From: CAWHPS01 sp963831235
Lineage (GTDB): Bacteria > Fibrobacterota > OXYB2-FULL-49-7 > JAEUSG01
NCBI GenBank assembly: GCA_963831235.1
Contig: CAWHPS010000010.1
Location: 1-64,000, forward strand
Direction of reading: 5' to 3'
DNA: 64,000 nucleotides
Shown here: one piece after another, positions 26,918 to 35,702 of the stretch
How positions within the stretch are numbered: the stretch's first letter is position 1
Layout: the number at the start of each line of letters is the position of its first letter
The notes under the pieces: generated by a model
Seen by the model: the letters and a program-made list of their open reading frames with translations, nothing else
Told to the model about the DNA's origin: nothing
Databases searched by the model: none
Made by a program: the position numbers and the translations under genes

Positions 26918-27401
26918 GGGTAATCACCTTTTCCAGAGTTTCGGAATAATTTTGACCTTCATCGATCCAGGTAATAGTGACCACAACCCGCAAGGCCGGA
27001 ATTGGAGCCACGGCGCCTACCGTATATTGGACGCGGGCCAGTTGAACCCTTATTGTGCCCGGGAGATCGTCGGCAACGGTCGCTGTGCCGCGGTCGTCGA
27101 GCCTGACCGTGGCCGGGTTCATGGGATAATCAGCGAGGGCACCCGAGGCCGGAGCTGCCGCAAACAACACCAAATACTGATGATGCGACAGAACCGGATT
27201 TTCGAGAACCCACTCCAGTTCCTGGAAGGCGCGTCGTTCAAGCATGTCCCGTTTGTTAAGCAGGCTGCCCTGGGACACCACAGCCACAAGCCCCAGCACA
27301 AAGGTGACCAGAAGCGCACCGGCCACCAGCACCTCGACCAAAGTAAAACCACGGCTTCCCCCGCAGAAAATGGGAGCAGTCCGGACGCCTGTTGAATTCA
27401 T
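26904..27401 (-). CDS. PilV-like minor prepilin
   Basis: The 165-residue protein starts at ATG 27401, whose ATG overlaps the stop of the preceding pilin gene by four bases (ATGA). Cleavage is predicted at GGSRG before FTLVEVLVAGALL, with Glu at +5. The following part (LVAVVSQGSLLNKRDMLERRAFQELEW) fits the amphipathic PilV helix. A longer frame starting at 27479 would run inside the upstream gene and is not used. Confidence 0.82.
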   Translation of the reverse strand: MNSTGVRTAPIFCGGSRGFTLVEVLVAGALLVTFVLGLVAVVSQGSLLNKRDMLERRAFQELEWVLENPVLSHHQYLVLFAAAPASGALADYPMNPATVRLDDRGTATVADDLPGTIRVQLARVQYTVGAVAPIPALRVVVTITWIDEGQNYSETLEKVITLVRG

Positions 27402-27790
27402 AGCAAATCGCCTGTCCACCTGCCCGAGAGCGGTTTGCGGGGCCGAAATCCTCCCGATTTCCCTGTCATGGGGCCGCAACCAGTGGCAGAGATGGTATAA
27501 TCCACCGACATGGCTGCGTTTCCGGTAAGCGCCGGAAAGGTGTAAGTCCAGTTTTCATCCGAAGGGTCAGTGATGCCGATGTCGTTCCACCCGCTGGAAG
27601 AAATGTCGAGTCCACGGTTATGGGTTTGAAGAATGGCCGCGCCTATGAGTTCGCTGGAGGTCTTGGCGGAATTGATGCGCGCGGTCCGCACATAGGCAGT
27701 GTATGACGGAATAGCCACTGCCGCCAGAACTGCGACAATCACCGCGACCACGATGACTTCTACAAGCGTGAACCCTTTTTGTGAAGACAT
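27398..27790 (-). CDS. Type IV pilin (GspG/PilE-like)
   Basis: The 130-residue pilin has a six-residue leader (MSSQKG) before the mature FTLVEVIVVAVIVAVLAAVAIP, with the conserved Glu at +5. Its first 24 mature residues are nearly identical to those of the other pilin at 35272-35652, so one is a duplicate of the other. The globular domain (SELIGAAILQTHNRG, WTYTFPAL) has only one Cys in SATGCGP. It lies 55 bases after the PilB gene at the head of the minor-pilin cluster. Confidence 0.9.
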   Translation of the reverse strand: MSSQKGFTLVEVIVVAVIVAVLAAVAIPSYTAYVRTARINSAKTSSELIGAAILQTHNRGLDISSSGWNDIGITDPSDENWTYTFPALTGNAAMSVDYTISATGCGPMTGKSGGFRPRKPLSGRWTGDLL

Positions 27791-27845
27791 GACGCCCCCC
27801 TGTCTTTATAGAGAAAATAAGCAGCTGAAATAAAACAAGTCAAGA

Positions 27846-30074
27846 CTATATTTCCGTTGAAACAGCAATCACCTGTTCGATAGTGGTCTCGCCGGCAAGC
27901 ACCTTTTCAATGCCGGCCTGGCGTATGGTCTGCATACCCTCCTGAATCGCCTTGTCCTGGATATCCATGGTTGTAGCATTCTTGAGGATGAGCTTTCGGA
28001 TTTCACGGGAGATATTGAGCAGTTCGAACAGACCGGTGCGCCCCTGGTATCCTGTACCGTTGCAGGCTACACATCCAACCCCTTTGTAAAATCTGGCGGA
28101 ACGACGGTTTTGGAGTTTCAGTGGTTCAAGAATTTCCGGATCAGGCGTATATTCCGTCTTGCATGCCTGGCAAATGCGGCGCACCAGACGCTGCGCAATA
28201 ACCAGATTGAGCGAGGATCCCAATAAAAGTGGTGGGATACCAATATCCACAAATCGGGTGATGGTGCTTGCCGCATCATTGGTATGCAGTGTAGAAAAGA
28301 CCAGATGACCGGTGAGCGCCATTTTAATGGCTGTATCCGCGGTTTCCAGGTCGCGGATTTCACCTATCAGAATAACGTCGGGATCCTGACGCAGGATGGA
28401 ACGGAGTGCAGCACCGAAAGTCAGATCAATCTTGTTGTTGACATTGACCTGGGTAATGCCATCCATATGGAACTCAACAGGATCTTCGACTGTGATGATG
28501 TTGCGGGTAAGGCTTTTAATCTGTTGAATGGCCGAATAGAGTGTGGTGGATTTGCCGCTACCTGTGGGACCGGTGACGATAATCATGCCGTAGGGCTTGG
28601 TAACCTGGCTTTTAAAAATCTCCTGGTTGGAAGGGCTGAAACCGAGATTCGAGACGCTTTTTTCAAAAGCCTCTTTGTCCAGAATGCGGAGCACGGCTTT
28701 TTCACCATGAACCGTGGGCAATATGGAGACACGGATATCCACTTCTCGTGTGCGTATTTTGACCGCCATTCGGCCATCCTGGGGCAGCCTACGTTCGGCG
28801 ATGTTAAGGAGCGATAGAATTTTGATGCGCGCGATAATGGCCTGGTGAAGCTGCTTTGGCGGGGCCATGACCCGTTTGAGGTCGCCGTCGATGCGATAGC
28901 GCACCTGAAGGCTGTTTTCCTGGGGTTCGAAGTGGATGTCGCTCGCTTTATCGCGGATGGCGTTTGAAATGAGCACATTGACCAGTTTGATCACGCCCAG
29001 TTCGGCGCCTGCGGCAGCGGCTTCTTCTAGGTCAATTTCCTCGGACTTGTGATCCACATATTCGACATCAACCCCAAAGTTGTCCATAAGCGCCGAGGCG
29101 TCTTTCTGGGAAGTGATGTCGCGGAAACAGCGGTCGAGGCTGGTTTCTATGTCTTCGCGCCGGCCCAGAACGGGCTGAATGGTTAACTCGGTGATATCGC
29201 GCAGATTGTCGAGAAGCTTCAGGTCAAGGACATCCTCCATGGCCACAATGAGTGCGTTGCTTGATTTTTCGAGGGCAATACAGTGGCCGCGCCGCGAGAC
29301 GTGTTCGGGAATGAGGCTGACCACGCTTAAGTCAACTGCGGCGTATTGTTTGGGTGTTGCAAGATCAACACCAAGCTGCCCTGCCAGAAAAAATGTTTTC
29401 TGCTCGTCGGTGATGTAGCCAAGCAGCACCAGCACGTCGCCGAGCCGCTGGCCCGAACCCTTCTGGTATTCGAGAGCCTTCTGAAGCTGAAGAGGACTGA
29501 TGAGCCCTTCATTGACAAGAATAGAACCCAGTGAACGGAAGCGGGCGTTGAAATCCGCGCGGTCGCCCTTTCTGGCATTGCGGAGCTTGTAACCCACGAG
29601 ACTTGTCATGACAGCTTTGCGGAAATCAACCGCGTGCACCGGCATCTGTAAAACAAGAGTGGTGGCCATCTCATCACGGTGGCTGCTGAAGGCGTCGGCA
29701 GCTTCTTCCGCCACCAGCACCATCACATTCTGTATGTTCCGAACATACCGGAGATATGCCACATCCGAAAGAAAGTTCTCGATGCAATCGTCAACATCAA
29801 ACACGGCAATGGCCATGTCCATGAGCTCTGTATCATCAGGGTTGCCCAGCTGCCCCTTGACGATGTCGAAACGTCCTTCAAGACCCGGGTCCTGGAGCAT
29901 CTTCAGAAACGGGGGGCGACTGGCCATACGATATGTAAGCAGCCCCAGACGAAGCGGCGTGCCGTCATCTTTGGTCAGCGCCTCCTGGGGTGATTCTTCC
30001 GCAGGCTGTCTTGATGGTCCCTCCCCTGACTGATTGAAGATTCCCAGATCATCGGCGGATAATATTTCTGACAT
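27846..30074 (-). CDS. pilB: Type IV pilus assembly ATPase with extra N-terminal domain
   Basis: The product of about 742 residues powers pilus extension. The C-terminal motor has GPTGSGKSTTLYS (Walker A), IITVEDPVEF, DPDVILIGEIRD (Walker B) and LVFSTLHTNDA, followed by a tetracysteine zinc module: CQAC and, 40 residues on, CVACNGTG. The middle has the MshEN-type module (LGSILVNEGLISPLQLQKAL, LGVDL). The first 150 residues (LRLGLLTYRMASRPPF, IAVFDVDDCIENFL, VMVLVAEEAADAF) form an alpha/beta domain resembling a degenerate receiver, unusual for PilB. I chose the ATG at 30074, with GGAGA upstream, over one at 30116 that lies inside pilT. Confidence 0.93.
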   Translation of the reverse strand: MSEILSADDLGIFNQSGEGPSRQPAEESPQEALTKDDGTPLRLGLLTYRMASRPPFLKMLQDPGLEGRFDIVKGQLGNPDDTELMDMAIAVFDVDDCIENFLSDVAYLRYVRNIQNVMVLVAEEAADAFSSHRDEMATTLVLQMPVHAVDFRKAVMTSLVGYKLRNARKGDRADFNARFRSLGSILVNEGLISPLQLQKALEYQKGSGQRLGDVLVLLGYITDEQKTFFLAGQLGVDLATPKQYAAVDLSVVSLIPEHVSRRGHCIALEKSSNALIVAMEDVLDLKLLDNLRDITELTIQPVLGRREDIETSLDRCFRDITSQKDASALMDNFGVDVEYVDHKSEEIDLEEAAAAGAELGVIKLVNVLISNAIRDKASDIHFEPQENSLQVRYRIDGDLKRVMAPPKQLHQAIIARIKILSLLNIAERRLPQDGRMAVKIRTREVDIRVSILPTVHGEKAVLRILDKEAFEKSVSNLGFSPSNQEIFKSQVTKPYGMIIVTGPTGSGKSTTLYSAIQQIKSLTRNIITVEDPVEFHMDGITQVNVNNKIDLTFGAALRSILRQDPDVILIGEIRDLETADTAIKMALTGHLVFSTLHTNDAASTITRFVDIGIPPLLLGSSLNLVIAQRLVRRICQACKTEYTPDPEILEPLKLQNRRSARFYKGVGCVACNGTGYQGRTGLFELLNISREIRKLILKNATTMDIQDKAIQEGMQTIRQAGIEKVLAGETTIEQVIAVSTEI

Positions 30075-30100
30075 AAAAAGCTTGTCTCCGGTGATTGTGA

Positions 30101-31165
30101 TTATTCCATAAGGCACTTGCGGAAATCGTCGATACTTAACGCATAGTTCATCGCTTCGGATTCAGCCACGCGACCGCTCTTGACAGCCCGTGACAGTGAC
30201 TGGTTAAGGGTCTGCATGCCAAACTTGGCACCCATCTGTATCTGATTGTCGAGGTTGTGGAGTTTATCCTCGCGGATAAGCGAGCGTACGGCAGGGGTGG
30301 CCACCATGATTTCGCAGACCAGTTGCACGCCGCTGTCAACACGGGGTACCAGCGCCTGGGTGACGACACCATTCAGGGAAAGCGCCAGCTGAGAGCGCAC
30401 CTGATGCTGTTTTTCGCCCGGGAAAACATCCACGATGCGGGAAATGGTCTGGGAACAGGAATTGGTGTGAAGCGTGGCGAAACAGACATGGCCGGTTTCC
30501 GCAATGGTGATCGCGGCCTGGATGGATTCCATGTCGCGCATTTCACCCAGAAGCACCACGTCGGGATCCTGGCGGAGGATGCTTTTAAGGGCATGGCGAT
30601 ACGAAAGTGTGTCGGTACCTATTTCGCGCTGGTCAACCGTGCACTGCTTGTGCTTGTGCAGGTATTCGATGGGGTCCTCGATGGTGATGATGTGCAGGTT
30701 TCGGTTGTCATTGATGCGGTCAATCATGGCCGCGAGGGTCGTGGATTTTCCGCAACCCGTGGGTCCTGTGACCAGGGTTATGCCGTTTGGCTTGTCAGAG
30801 AGCTCTCTGACCACCTCGGGCAGCCCCAATTCCTCGAAGGTGAGTATATGCAGGGGAATACGGCGGAAGGCCGCGGACACGGTACCCCTCTGATGGAATA
30901 CATTTACACGGAACCGGGATAGCCTCGCAACACCGATGGAGAAATCGACCTCCCATTCGGTTTCGAGCTGCTTCTGCTGGTTTTCGTTCATGACCTGATA
31001 ACAAAGATCCTTGATGACTTCCGGCGCCAGGATTTCAAAGTCCATGGACACCAGCCCTTTATCCACCCGTATTCGGGGCGGCTGACCCACGGACAGCAGA
31101 AGATCCGAAGCTCCCCGTTCGACCATGGTGGTCAGCAGATCACGGACGCTGTGACTTGACGGCAT
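30101..31165 (-). CDS. pilT: Twitching motility retraction ATPase PilT
   Basis: The 354-residue ATPase has the full PilT set: SDLLLSVGQPPRIRV at the start, RFRVNVFHQRG, Walker A GPTGCGKST, IITIEDPIEYLH, DPDVVLLGEMRD, GHVCFATLHTNS and the C-terminal AVRSLIREDK, a close form of the AIRNLIRE motif needed for retraction. It lies between pilQ (10 bases) and pilB (26 bases) in the operon. Together with the plus-strand motor at 23496, this locus carries two retraction-type ATPases and one extension ATPase. Confidence 0.95.
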   Translation of the reverse strand: MPSSHSVRDLLTTMVERGASDLLLSVGQPPRIRVDKGLVSMDFEILAPEVIKDLCYQVMNENQQKQLETEWEVDFSIGVARLSRFRVNVFHQRGTVSAAFRRIPLHILTFEELGLPEVVRELSDKPNGITLVTGPTGCGKSTTLAAMIDRINDNRNLHIITIEDPIEYLHKHKQCTVDQREIGTDTLSYRHALKSILRQDPDVVLLGEMRDMESIQAAITIAETGHVCFATLHTNSCSQTISRIVDVFPGEKQHQVRSQLALSLNGVVTQALVPRVDSGVQLVCEIMVATPAVRSLIREDKLHNLDNQIQMGAKFGMQTLNQSLSRAVKSGRVAESEAMNYALSIDDFRKCLME

Positions 31166-31175
31166 GGCTGGCTCC

Positions 31176-32498
31176 TTATTGTTTTTCCTGTATTTTCTGG
31201 ATTTCAGGCGTCAGGGTAAGCTCTTTGGAATTGTGGATAATGCGCGGGGTAATTTCAATAATCAGATTTTTACGGCTTGTCTGGTGTCGAGTGTGCGTGA
31301 ATAAACGGCCGATGAGCGGAATGTAGCCCAGCACCGGGAATTTGTACTCCTCGTTGGTTTCATCTTCAGACAACAGACCAGCGATGAAAATGGTCTGCTG
31401 GTTTTCGACCCGGATTGTGGTGTTGGTTTTACGAATACGCACCAGCGGCATGTCTCCATTCTGGCCCTTCCAGCCGATGATAGAGGAGACCTCGGGTTCG
31501 ATGTTTAGAGTAATCTGGTTTTCTTCATTGATATGGGGGGTTACCGTCACCTTGACGCCAACCTCCTCTTTCTGTACCTGCTGACTAGCGCCGCCTGCTG
31601 AACCCGGGGTGTAGGTCTGAACAGTGTAAGGAATAACTTCACCGATATGCAGAAACGCCTGCCGGTTGTTGGTTGTTGTGATTTTGGAATCCATAAGCAC
31701 GCGGGCATCTCCATGGGTCATAAGCATGTCGAGTACCACATTGAAGTCCATGGTCAGCCGGCGCCAATTGTCTGCTTTCCAGCTGCTGGTCAGGCTTGCT
31801 TCGGGAAGCTGAAGTTTGGCCTGCATGGGAGAAAGAGTATTCCAGTCGATTCCGTATCGCTTGAGATTATCCATTGACACCTCAATCAGACGGGTTTCCA
31901 TAAGTACAAGAATGTGAGGAAAATCGGTGGCCTTGATGATTTTCTCGATTTCGAGAATTACGCGGGGGCTGGTGTAACAGATGAGCCGGTTACCGCCTTC
32001 ATCAATTTTTATGTTGGTTGTTATATCCGAGAGCATTGTGGCAACTTCCGCGGCTTTGGCGTATTTCAGATTGACGACATATCCGGCTTTTCCGATTTCG
32101 TCTTTAAGCTTTTCGGGCTCAGCTATCAGCACCGAATTCCCGATGATTTCGTAAGAAAGTCCTGATGCCCGCACCAGAAGGTTGATGGCCTCATCCAACG
32201 GGGTTTTATTAAGGATTATAGTGATTTTCTCGCGTTCGACGCCGCTTCCGGCCACGAAGTTCATGCCTGACCTTTCGGAAAGCACCTTGAGTATTTCTGA
32301 AAGGCTGGCATCCTTGGCCCAAAGGGTGATTGGCGATTTAAGACGCGGATTGGAGAGACGTGTGACTATGGGCGAATCCTTGTTCTGCATATAGGTCATA
32401 GTATCTGGGGATTGCGCTGTTGCAACAAGACAGCACATTAGCAATAGCCCTACCATTTTCCAGCCGGTGTTGCGGTAATTCATCATGTTATATTCCAT
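31176..32498 (-). CDS. pilQ: Type IV pilus secretin PilQ
   Basis: The product of about 440 residues starts at ATG 32498, six bases after AAGGA, and has a signal peptide (MVGLLLMCCLVATAQS). An STN-type domain (LWAKDASLSEILKVLSERSG) and an N1 domain (VVNLKYAKAAEVATML) lead to the secretin pore domain with VGVKVTVTPHI, the FPVLGYIPLIGRLF motif and NLIIEITPRII. It is shorter than proteobacterial PilQ because it lacks AMIN repeats. It forms the outer-membrane channel for the pilus. Confidence 0.92.
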   Translation of the reverse strand: MEYNMMNYRNTGWKMVGLLLMCCLVATAQSPDTMTYMQNKDSPIVTRLSNPRLKSPITLWAKDASLSEILKVLSERSGMNFVAGSGVEREKITIILNKTPLDEAINLLVRASGLSYEIIGNSVLIAEPEKLKDEIGKAGYVVNLKYAKAAEVATMLSDITTNIKIDEGGNRLICYTSPRVILEIEKIIKATDFPHILVLMETRLIEVSMDNLKRYGIDWNTLSPMQAKLQLPEASLTSSWKADNWRRLTMDFNVVLDMLMTHGDARVLMDSKITTTNNRQAFLHIGEVIPYTVQTYTPGSAGGASQQVQKEEVGVKVTVTPHINEENQITLNIEPEVSSIIGWKGQNGDMPLVRIRKTNTTIRVENQQTIFIAGLLSEDETNEEYKFPVLGYIPLIGRLFTHTRHQTSRKNLIIEITPRIIHNSKELTLTPEIQKIQEKQ

Positions 32499-32526
32499 GC
32501 GGTTCCTTTTTTCACAACAGGTTTGT

Positions 32527-33051
32527 TTATTTTGGGGACACTGTGCTTTTCCCTGCGATATTATACATATAATAATTGGAGTTGCCTTCCATGACAATGA
32601 AATCAGCGGTAATTTTCCGTATAATGCGATCTCGCACACGGTCTCCGACTTCGAGTGAAAATGAGCGTTCGCCATCCATGACAACCGCCGTAAAACGATT
32701 GTTCCGGTCGTCAAAAATAATTGCCGTAAGCCTTACCGGGTCAACAGCCGTCCTGTCTGGCTGCAGATGAGTCTGACCATAAGAGACAGAAGACTGTACC
32801 ACCTGACGCACTCGGCCGGTCATGGGGTCTTTGCGTCCCTGATAACCGAAGCTGGCGCGGGTGGCCAGTTCACGTTCAAGGCGGTTGACGGTATTAATAA
32901 GGGACTTGTCGTAGCCTGCGGTTGTGCCGAGCGCCTTGCGAACAATGCGGTCAAAACCACTCTGCTCGGAGGTTATCCGCAGCACAATGCCGCCGGCCAG
33001 CAGAAACGCCAGCAGTGCGGCCATCAACAAGGGTTTATGGGGTTCTTTCAC
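32527..33051 (-). CDS. PilP-like inner-membrane protein
   Basis: The 174-residue protein has one N-terminal membrane segment (LLMAALLAFLLAGGIVL), a short linker and a C-terminal beta domain (RLTAIIFDDRNNRFTAV, GERSFSLEVGDRVRD, ITADFIVMEG) that fits the PilP/GspC homology-region fold. In the pilus alignment complex this domain links PilN/PilO to the secretin. There is no lipobox, unlike proteobacterial PilP. It overlaps pilO by four bases, and pilQ follows. Identity rests on gene order as well as fold. Confidence 0.75.
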   Translation of the reverse strand: MKEPHKPLLMAALLAFLLAGGIVLRITSEQSGFDRIVRKALGTTAGYDKSLINTVNRLERELATRASFGYQGRKDPMTGRVRQVVQSSVSYGQTHLQPDRTAVDPVRLTAIIFDDRNNRFTAVVMDGERSFSLEVGDRVRDRIIRKITADFIVMEGNSNYYMYNIAGKSTVSPK

Positions 33052-33629
33052 GGGTTTGCGTCCTTTGCAATCAGTTTATCATCTTTTTTAACCCGGTAGG
33101 TATTCACCAGCATTTTTACCGAGATGGTGGTTCCCTGAGGACTGCCGGTGGTTTTCTCGATGGTGTTTATCAGCGCGACCTCGTAGGTTTCGAGCGAAAA
33201 AATACGACGACTGTTCTCGAATTTTGAACAGAGTTCGCCGAACTTGAAAAAATCGCCCTGTACCTCGATTTCATATCCATAGGTTGTAATCAGATCCGCC
33301 TGGACAGGCGCCAGTGGCTTGACTGAAATCAATTTGAGTTTCAAATCGTTGATACAGTCCGTGATGAAATTAAACACATGCGTTTCATGCTGGAGAGTGT
33401 CGGGTTGATTCGGGAAGTCCATGTTCTCGAAAATCAGGTCGCGCACATGGTTGAGGTTTTCCTGGAGAATTTTAGCTGTGGTCAGTTTGTTGGAGGTTTC
33501 AATGCGCTCCTTTTCGAGCTTAAGGAATTCTTCCTTAAGTTTTGACACATAAAGCCGGTCAGCCAGAATGGTCAGAATAAAGAGAACCACGGTCAGGATC
33601 AGAATGAGTCTGGCTGGTTGCTTTTTCAT
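33048..33629 (-). CDS. pilO: PilO-like alignment-complex protein
   Basis: The 193-residue protein has an N-terminal membrane helix (LILILTVVLFILTILA), a coiled-coil segment (YVSKLKEEFLKLEKERIETSNKL) and a C-terminal ferredoxin-like domain (TYGYEIEVQGDFFKFGELC). That is the PilO architecture: it dimerises with PilN on the periplasmic side. It overlaps both neighbours by four bases (ATGA), so it is tightly coupled with pilN and the pilP-like gene. Confidence 0.85.
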   Translation of the reverse strand: MKKQPARLILILTVVLFILTILADRLYVSKLKEEFLKLEKERIETSNKLTTAKILQENLNHVRDLIFENMDFPNQPDTLQHETHVFNFITDCINDLKLKLISVKPLAPVQADLITTYGYEIEVQGDFFKFGELCSKFENSRRIFSLETYEVALINTIEKTTGSPQGTTISVKMLVNTYRVKKDDKLIAKDANP

Positions 33630-34198
33630 GGGGTTGGACCTTTGCTTTGGGCGGAGTAACTGAAACTAATCCGGTCGTGCTGCATATCGTCGCTCCGGAT
33701 GGCCGACACAAGCCTAACCTGTTTGAAAACGTCGCAGAACAGTGTATCAGTACGAAGTGCGGTTAAATAATTGTCGAGGGTTATCAATTGCTCCTGCTGT
33801 CCGTTAAGATAGCCGTATCCGTCAACAGTCAGCAGTGTTCTGTCGAACGCGAATTTGGTAATCCAGAAATTTTCGGGGAGCGCACTGGCCATGGAAACAA
33901 GTTTTTTGGTCCAGAAGATACGGTTGTGCTGCAAACGATCCAAAAGCGCTATGTCTGACTGGTTGACAATCATTGTACTGGCCTGATATTGACGGTATTC
34001 GATCTTTATACGCCTAAGGCGAGCCCGCTCCTCCTGAACGCTGGTGTACATGGACAATGTTTGAAGCACGGCATAAAACAGGGCAATGACAAGCAGTCCG
34101 AAACCGGAAGCGATTAAAACAAATAATCTGACGCGGCTTGTTTCAGCTTCACGCTGCGCCCTTTGAATATCCCGTACCAGATTAAAGCGGTATTTCAT
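33626..34198 (-). CDS. pilN: PilN-like alignment-complex protein
   Basis: The 190-residue protein begins RFNLVRDIQRAQRE, a PilN-type cytoplasmic tail that binds the groove of PilM, then one membrane helix (LFVLIASGFGLLVIALFYAVL), a short coiled coil (VQEERARLRRIKIEYR) and a periplasmic alpha/beta domain (FWITKFAFDRTLLTVDGYG). Together with PilO and PilM it couples the cytoplasmic motors to the secretin. It overlaps pilM and pilO by four bases each. Confidence 0.85.
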   Translation of the reverse strand: MKYRFNLVRDIQRAQREAETSRVRLFVLIASGFGLLVIALFYAVLQTLSMYTSVQEERARLRRIKIEYRQYQASTMIVNQSDIALLDRLQHNRIFWTKKLVSMASALPENFWITKFAFDRTLLTVDGYGYLNGQQEQLITLDNYLTALRTDTLFCDVFKQVRLVSAIRSDDMQHDRISFSYSAQSKGPTP

Positions 34199-35178
34199 GC
34201 GTCTCCTTGGACACGAGAGGTGTCTTCCCGACCCCGAATGGCAAGCGCCAGAGCCGCGTCAAAACGGGCCGGGGCGCTTACCGGTTCACCACCAAGCCTT
34301 TCAAGAAGGGGACTCGGATCGAGCGGAAGCCCCAGCTTGTTCTTGAGATGTGTCCGGAGCCCCTCTTCGTGTGCGCATTGCCCAAGCAGGTATATTTGCC
34401 CGAAATTGGAAATGCCGTACGTTTTCTCGTAGTATGAAAGCGACCGGCGAAGCTCCTCGGCAAATACGTCGAGACGTCGGGTTTTTTCGGAATCGGGCAT
34501 TGATTGCACTGCCTGTTTGCCGTAGAGTTCAGTGGTGGTGAAATAGATGTTCCGGTTATAGAAAGGCGATTCATCGCCGTCAATAACCAGACTGCAGACA
34601 TCCGGCGCAAAATGAGCCATTACATGAGCCATGCGTGGTTCGGACGCGGATCGAGCCATCCAGTAGGCGTTAGCCACGGTTACCGGAAGTACATCAATAA
34701 TCCATGGGGTGAGCCCTGCCTTGGAGATGACCTTCAGCAATCGTTCGAGAAGCGAATTGGCAACAGCCGTGACCATTACAGTGGGTTTGATATTTTTTTC
34801 AGGGTCGGGCTTTTCCAGAACCTGAAAGTCAATGGCCGAACCCGAGGATTCAAAAGGGAGGTTTTTCCGGATTTCGAAACGGAGGGCATTGTTCATTTCC
34901 TGAATCGGCAAGACCTTGAATTTGAGTTGGGTTATGTAAATCTGTTTACCAGACACACAGGCTACCACTCTGTCTTTTGATTTGTGTCCTAATTTGTCTG
35001 CCAGAGCGGCAATTCCGGCGGCTAATGGGTCGTCCTGGGTAAAATCACCCACGGTCTCTTCCACGGCGTCAACCGTGTAGGCAACCTTGCGCCCCTTATG
35101 CTCCGCTGTGATGCGGGCAACACGGATGCCAAGGTTGTCGAACTCAAAACCGAGGGACGAGAAAGTTTTGCTTGCCAT
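34195..35178 (-). CDS. pilM: PilM-like actin-fold ATPase
   Basis: The 327-residue protein has a degenerate actin-like fold: FEFDNLGIRVARI in place of the first phosphate loop, KDRVVACVSGKQIYI, a long helical region with RFEIRKNLPFE and a C-terminal SFAGF-like region. PilM sits on the cytoplasmic face and binds the PilN tail. It follows the major pilin gene after a gap of 93 bases that contains a stem-loop, which probably sets the ratio of pilin to assembly proteins. Confidence 0.85.
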   Translation of the reverse strand: MASKTFSSLGFEFDNLGIRVARITAEHKGRKVAYTVDAVEETVGDFTQDDPLAAGIAALADKLGHKSKDRVVACVSGKQIYITQLKFKVLPIQEMNNALRFEIRKNLPFESSGSAIDFQVLEKPDPEKNIKPTVMVTAVANSLLERLLKVISKAGLTPWIIDVLPVTVANAYWMARSASEPRMAHVMAHFAPDVCSLVIDGDESPFYNRNIYFTTTELYGKQAVQSMPDSEKTRRLDVFAEELRRSLSYYEKTYGISNFGQIYLLGQCAHEEGLRTHLKNKLGLPLDPSPLLERLGGEPVSAPARFDAALALAIRGREDTSRVQGDA

Positions 35179-35226
35179 ACTGTTATTCCTGCTCTGTTGA
35201 ATGTCTTGCTGTTATCAGCACCCGTC

Positions 35227-35248
35227 CCGGCGGCAGAGCCTCCGCCGG
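35227..35248 (-). other. Hairpin between major pilin and pilM
   Basis: On the minus strand CCGGCGG and CCGCCGG form a 7-bp GC-only stem with an 8-nt loop. No T-run follows, so it is not a full terminator. A stem here would protect the 3' end of pilin mRNA or reduce read-through into pilM, as is common after highly expressed pilin genes. Confidence 0.45.
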
Positions 35249-35271
35249 AACAGGCTGACCGTATTGGAAAA

Positions 35272-35652
35272 TCAGAAACTGCGGGCGGCTGTTACATCCC
35301 CAGCCGGCGAATCAACATGTTTGGCAGTGACGGTGCTAGGGGAAGCCACACCGCTTACTGTAAGAATAATCTTGGCTGGGATGGCAAAGCTGGTGTTATT
35401 GCTGCAGGTAAGCGAACCACCACCACCAACCAGCGCACCTGTGATGGTTAGTGTTGCACCTGAATTGATGCAGGCTGCACAAAAGCTGGTCGCGGATCCG
35501 GCAGCGTTTTCAGCCGCATTCTTGCGCGAATCCCTCACATAGTTGAGATAGAGCGGAATTGCCACGGCAGCGAGCACTGCCACGATGACCGCCACGACAA
35601 TGACTTCCACCAGTGTGAAGCCTTTGCGGGTGCGACGGAGTTTCTGGAACAT
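35272..35652 (-). CDS. pilA: Major type IV pilin
   Basis: The 126-residue pilin starts at ATG 35652, eight bases after GGAGG. The basic leader RRTRKG is followed by the mature FTLVEVIVVAVIVAVLAAVAIP. The globular domain contains three Cys residues (SFCAAC, LTCSNN) that can form a C-terminal disulfide loop, and many Ala, Ser, Thr and Gly. Strong ribosome-binding site, short length and its position alone between pilC and pilM make it the likeliest major subunit. Its N-terminal helix is nearly the same as that of the pilin at 27398. Confidence 0.88.
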   Translation of the reverse strand: MFQKLRRTRKGFTLVEVIVVAVIVAVLAAVAIPLYLNYVRDSRKNAAENAAGSATSFCAACINSGATLTITGALVGGGGSLTCSNNTSFAIPAKIILTVSGVASPSTVTAKHVDSPAGDVTAARSF

Positions 35653-35702
35653 GGAGACCTCCTTTGAGTGTTTGTGTAAAATAAAACCGGTATTATTACC
35701 GT

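Noticed and set aside
30075..30116. Longer PilB N-terminus from ATG 30116
   Set aside because: It would overlap the end of pilT and has no ribosome-binding site; GGAGA precedes the ATG at 30074.
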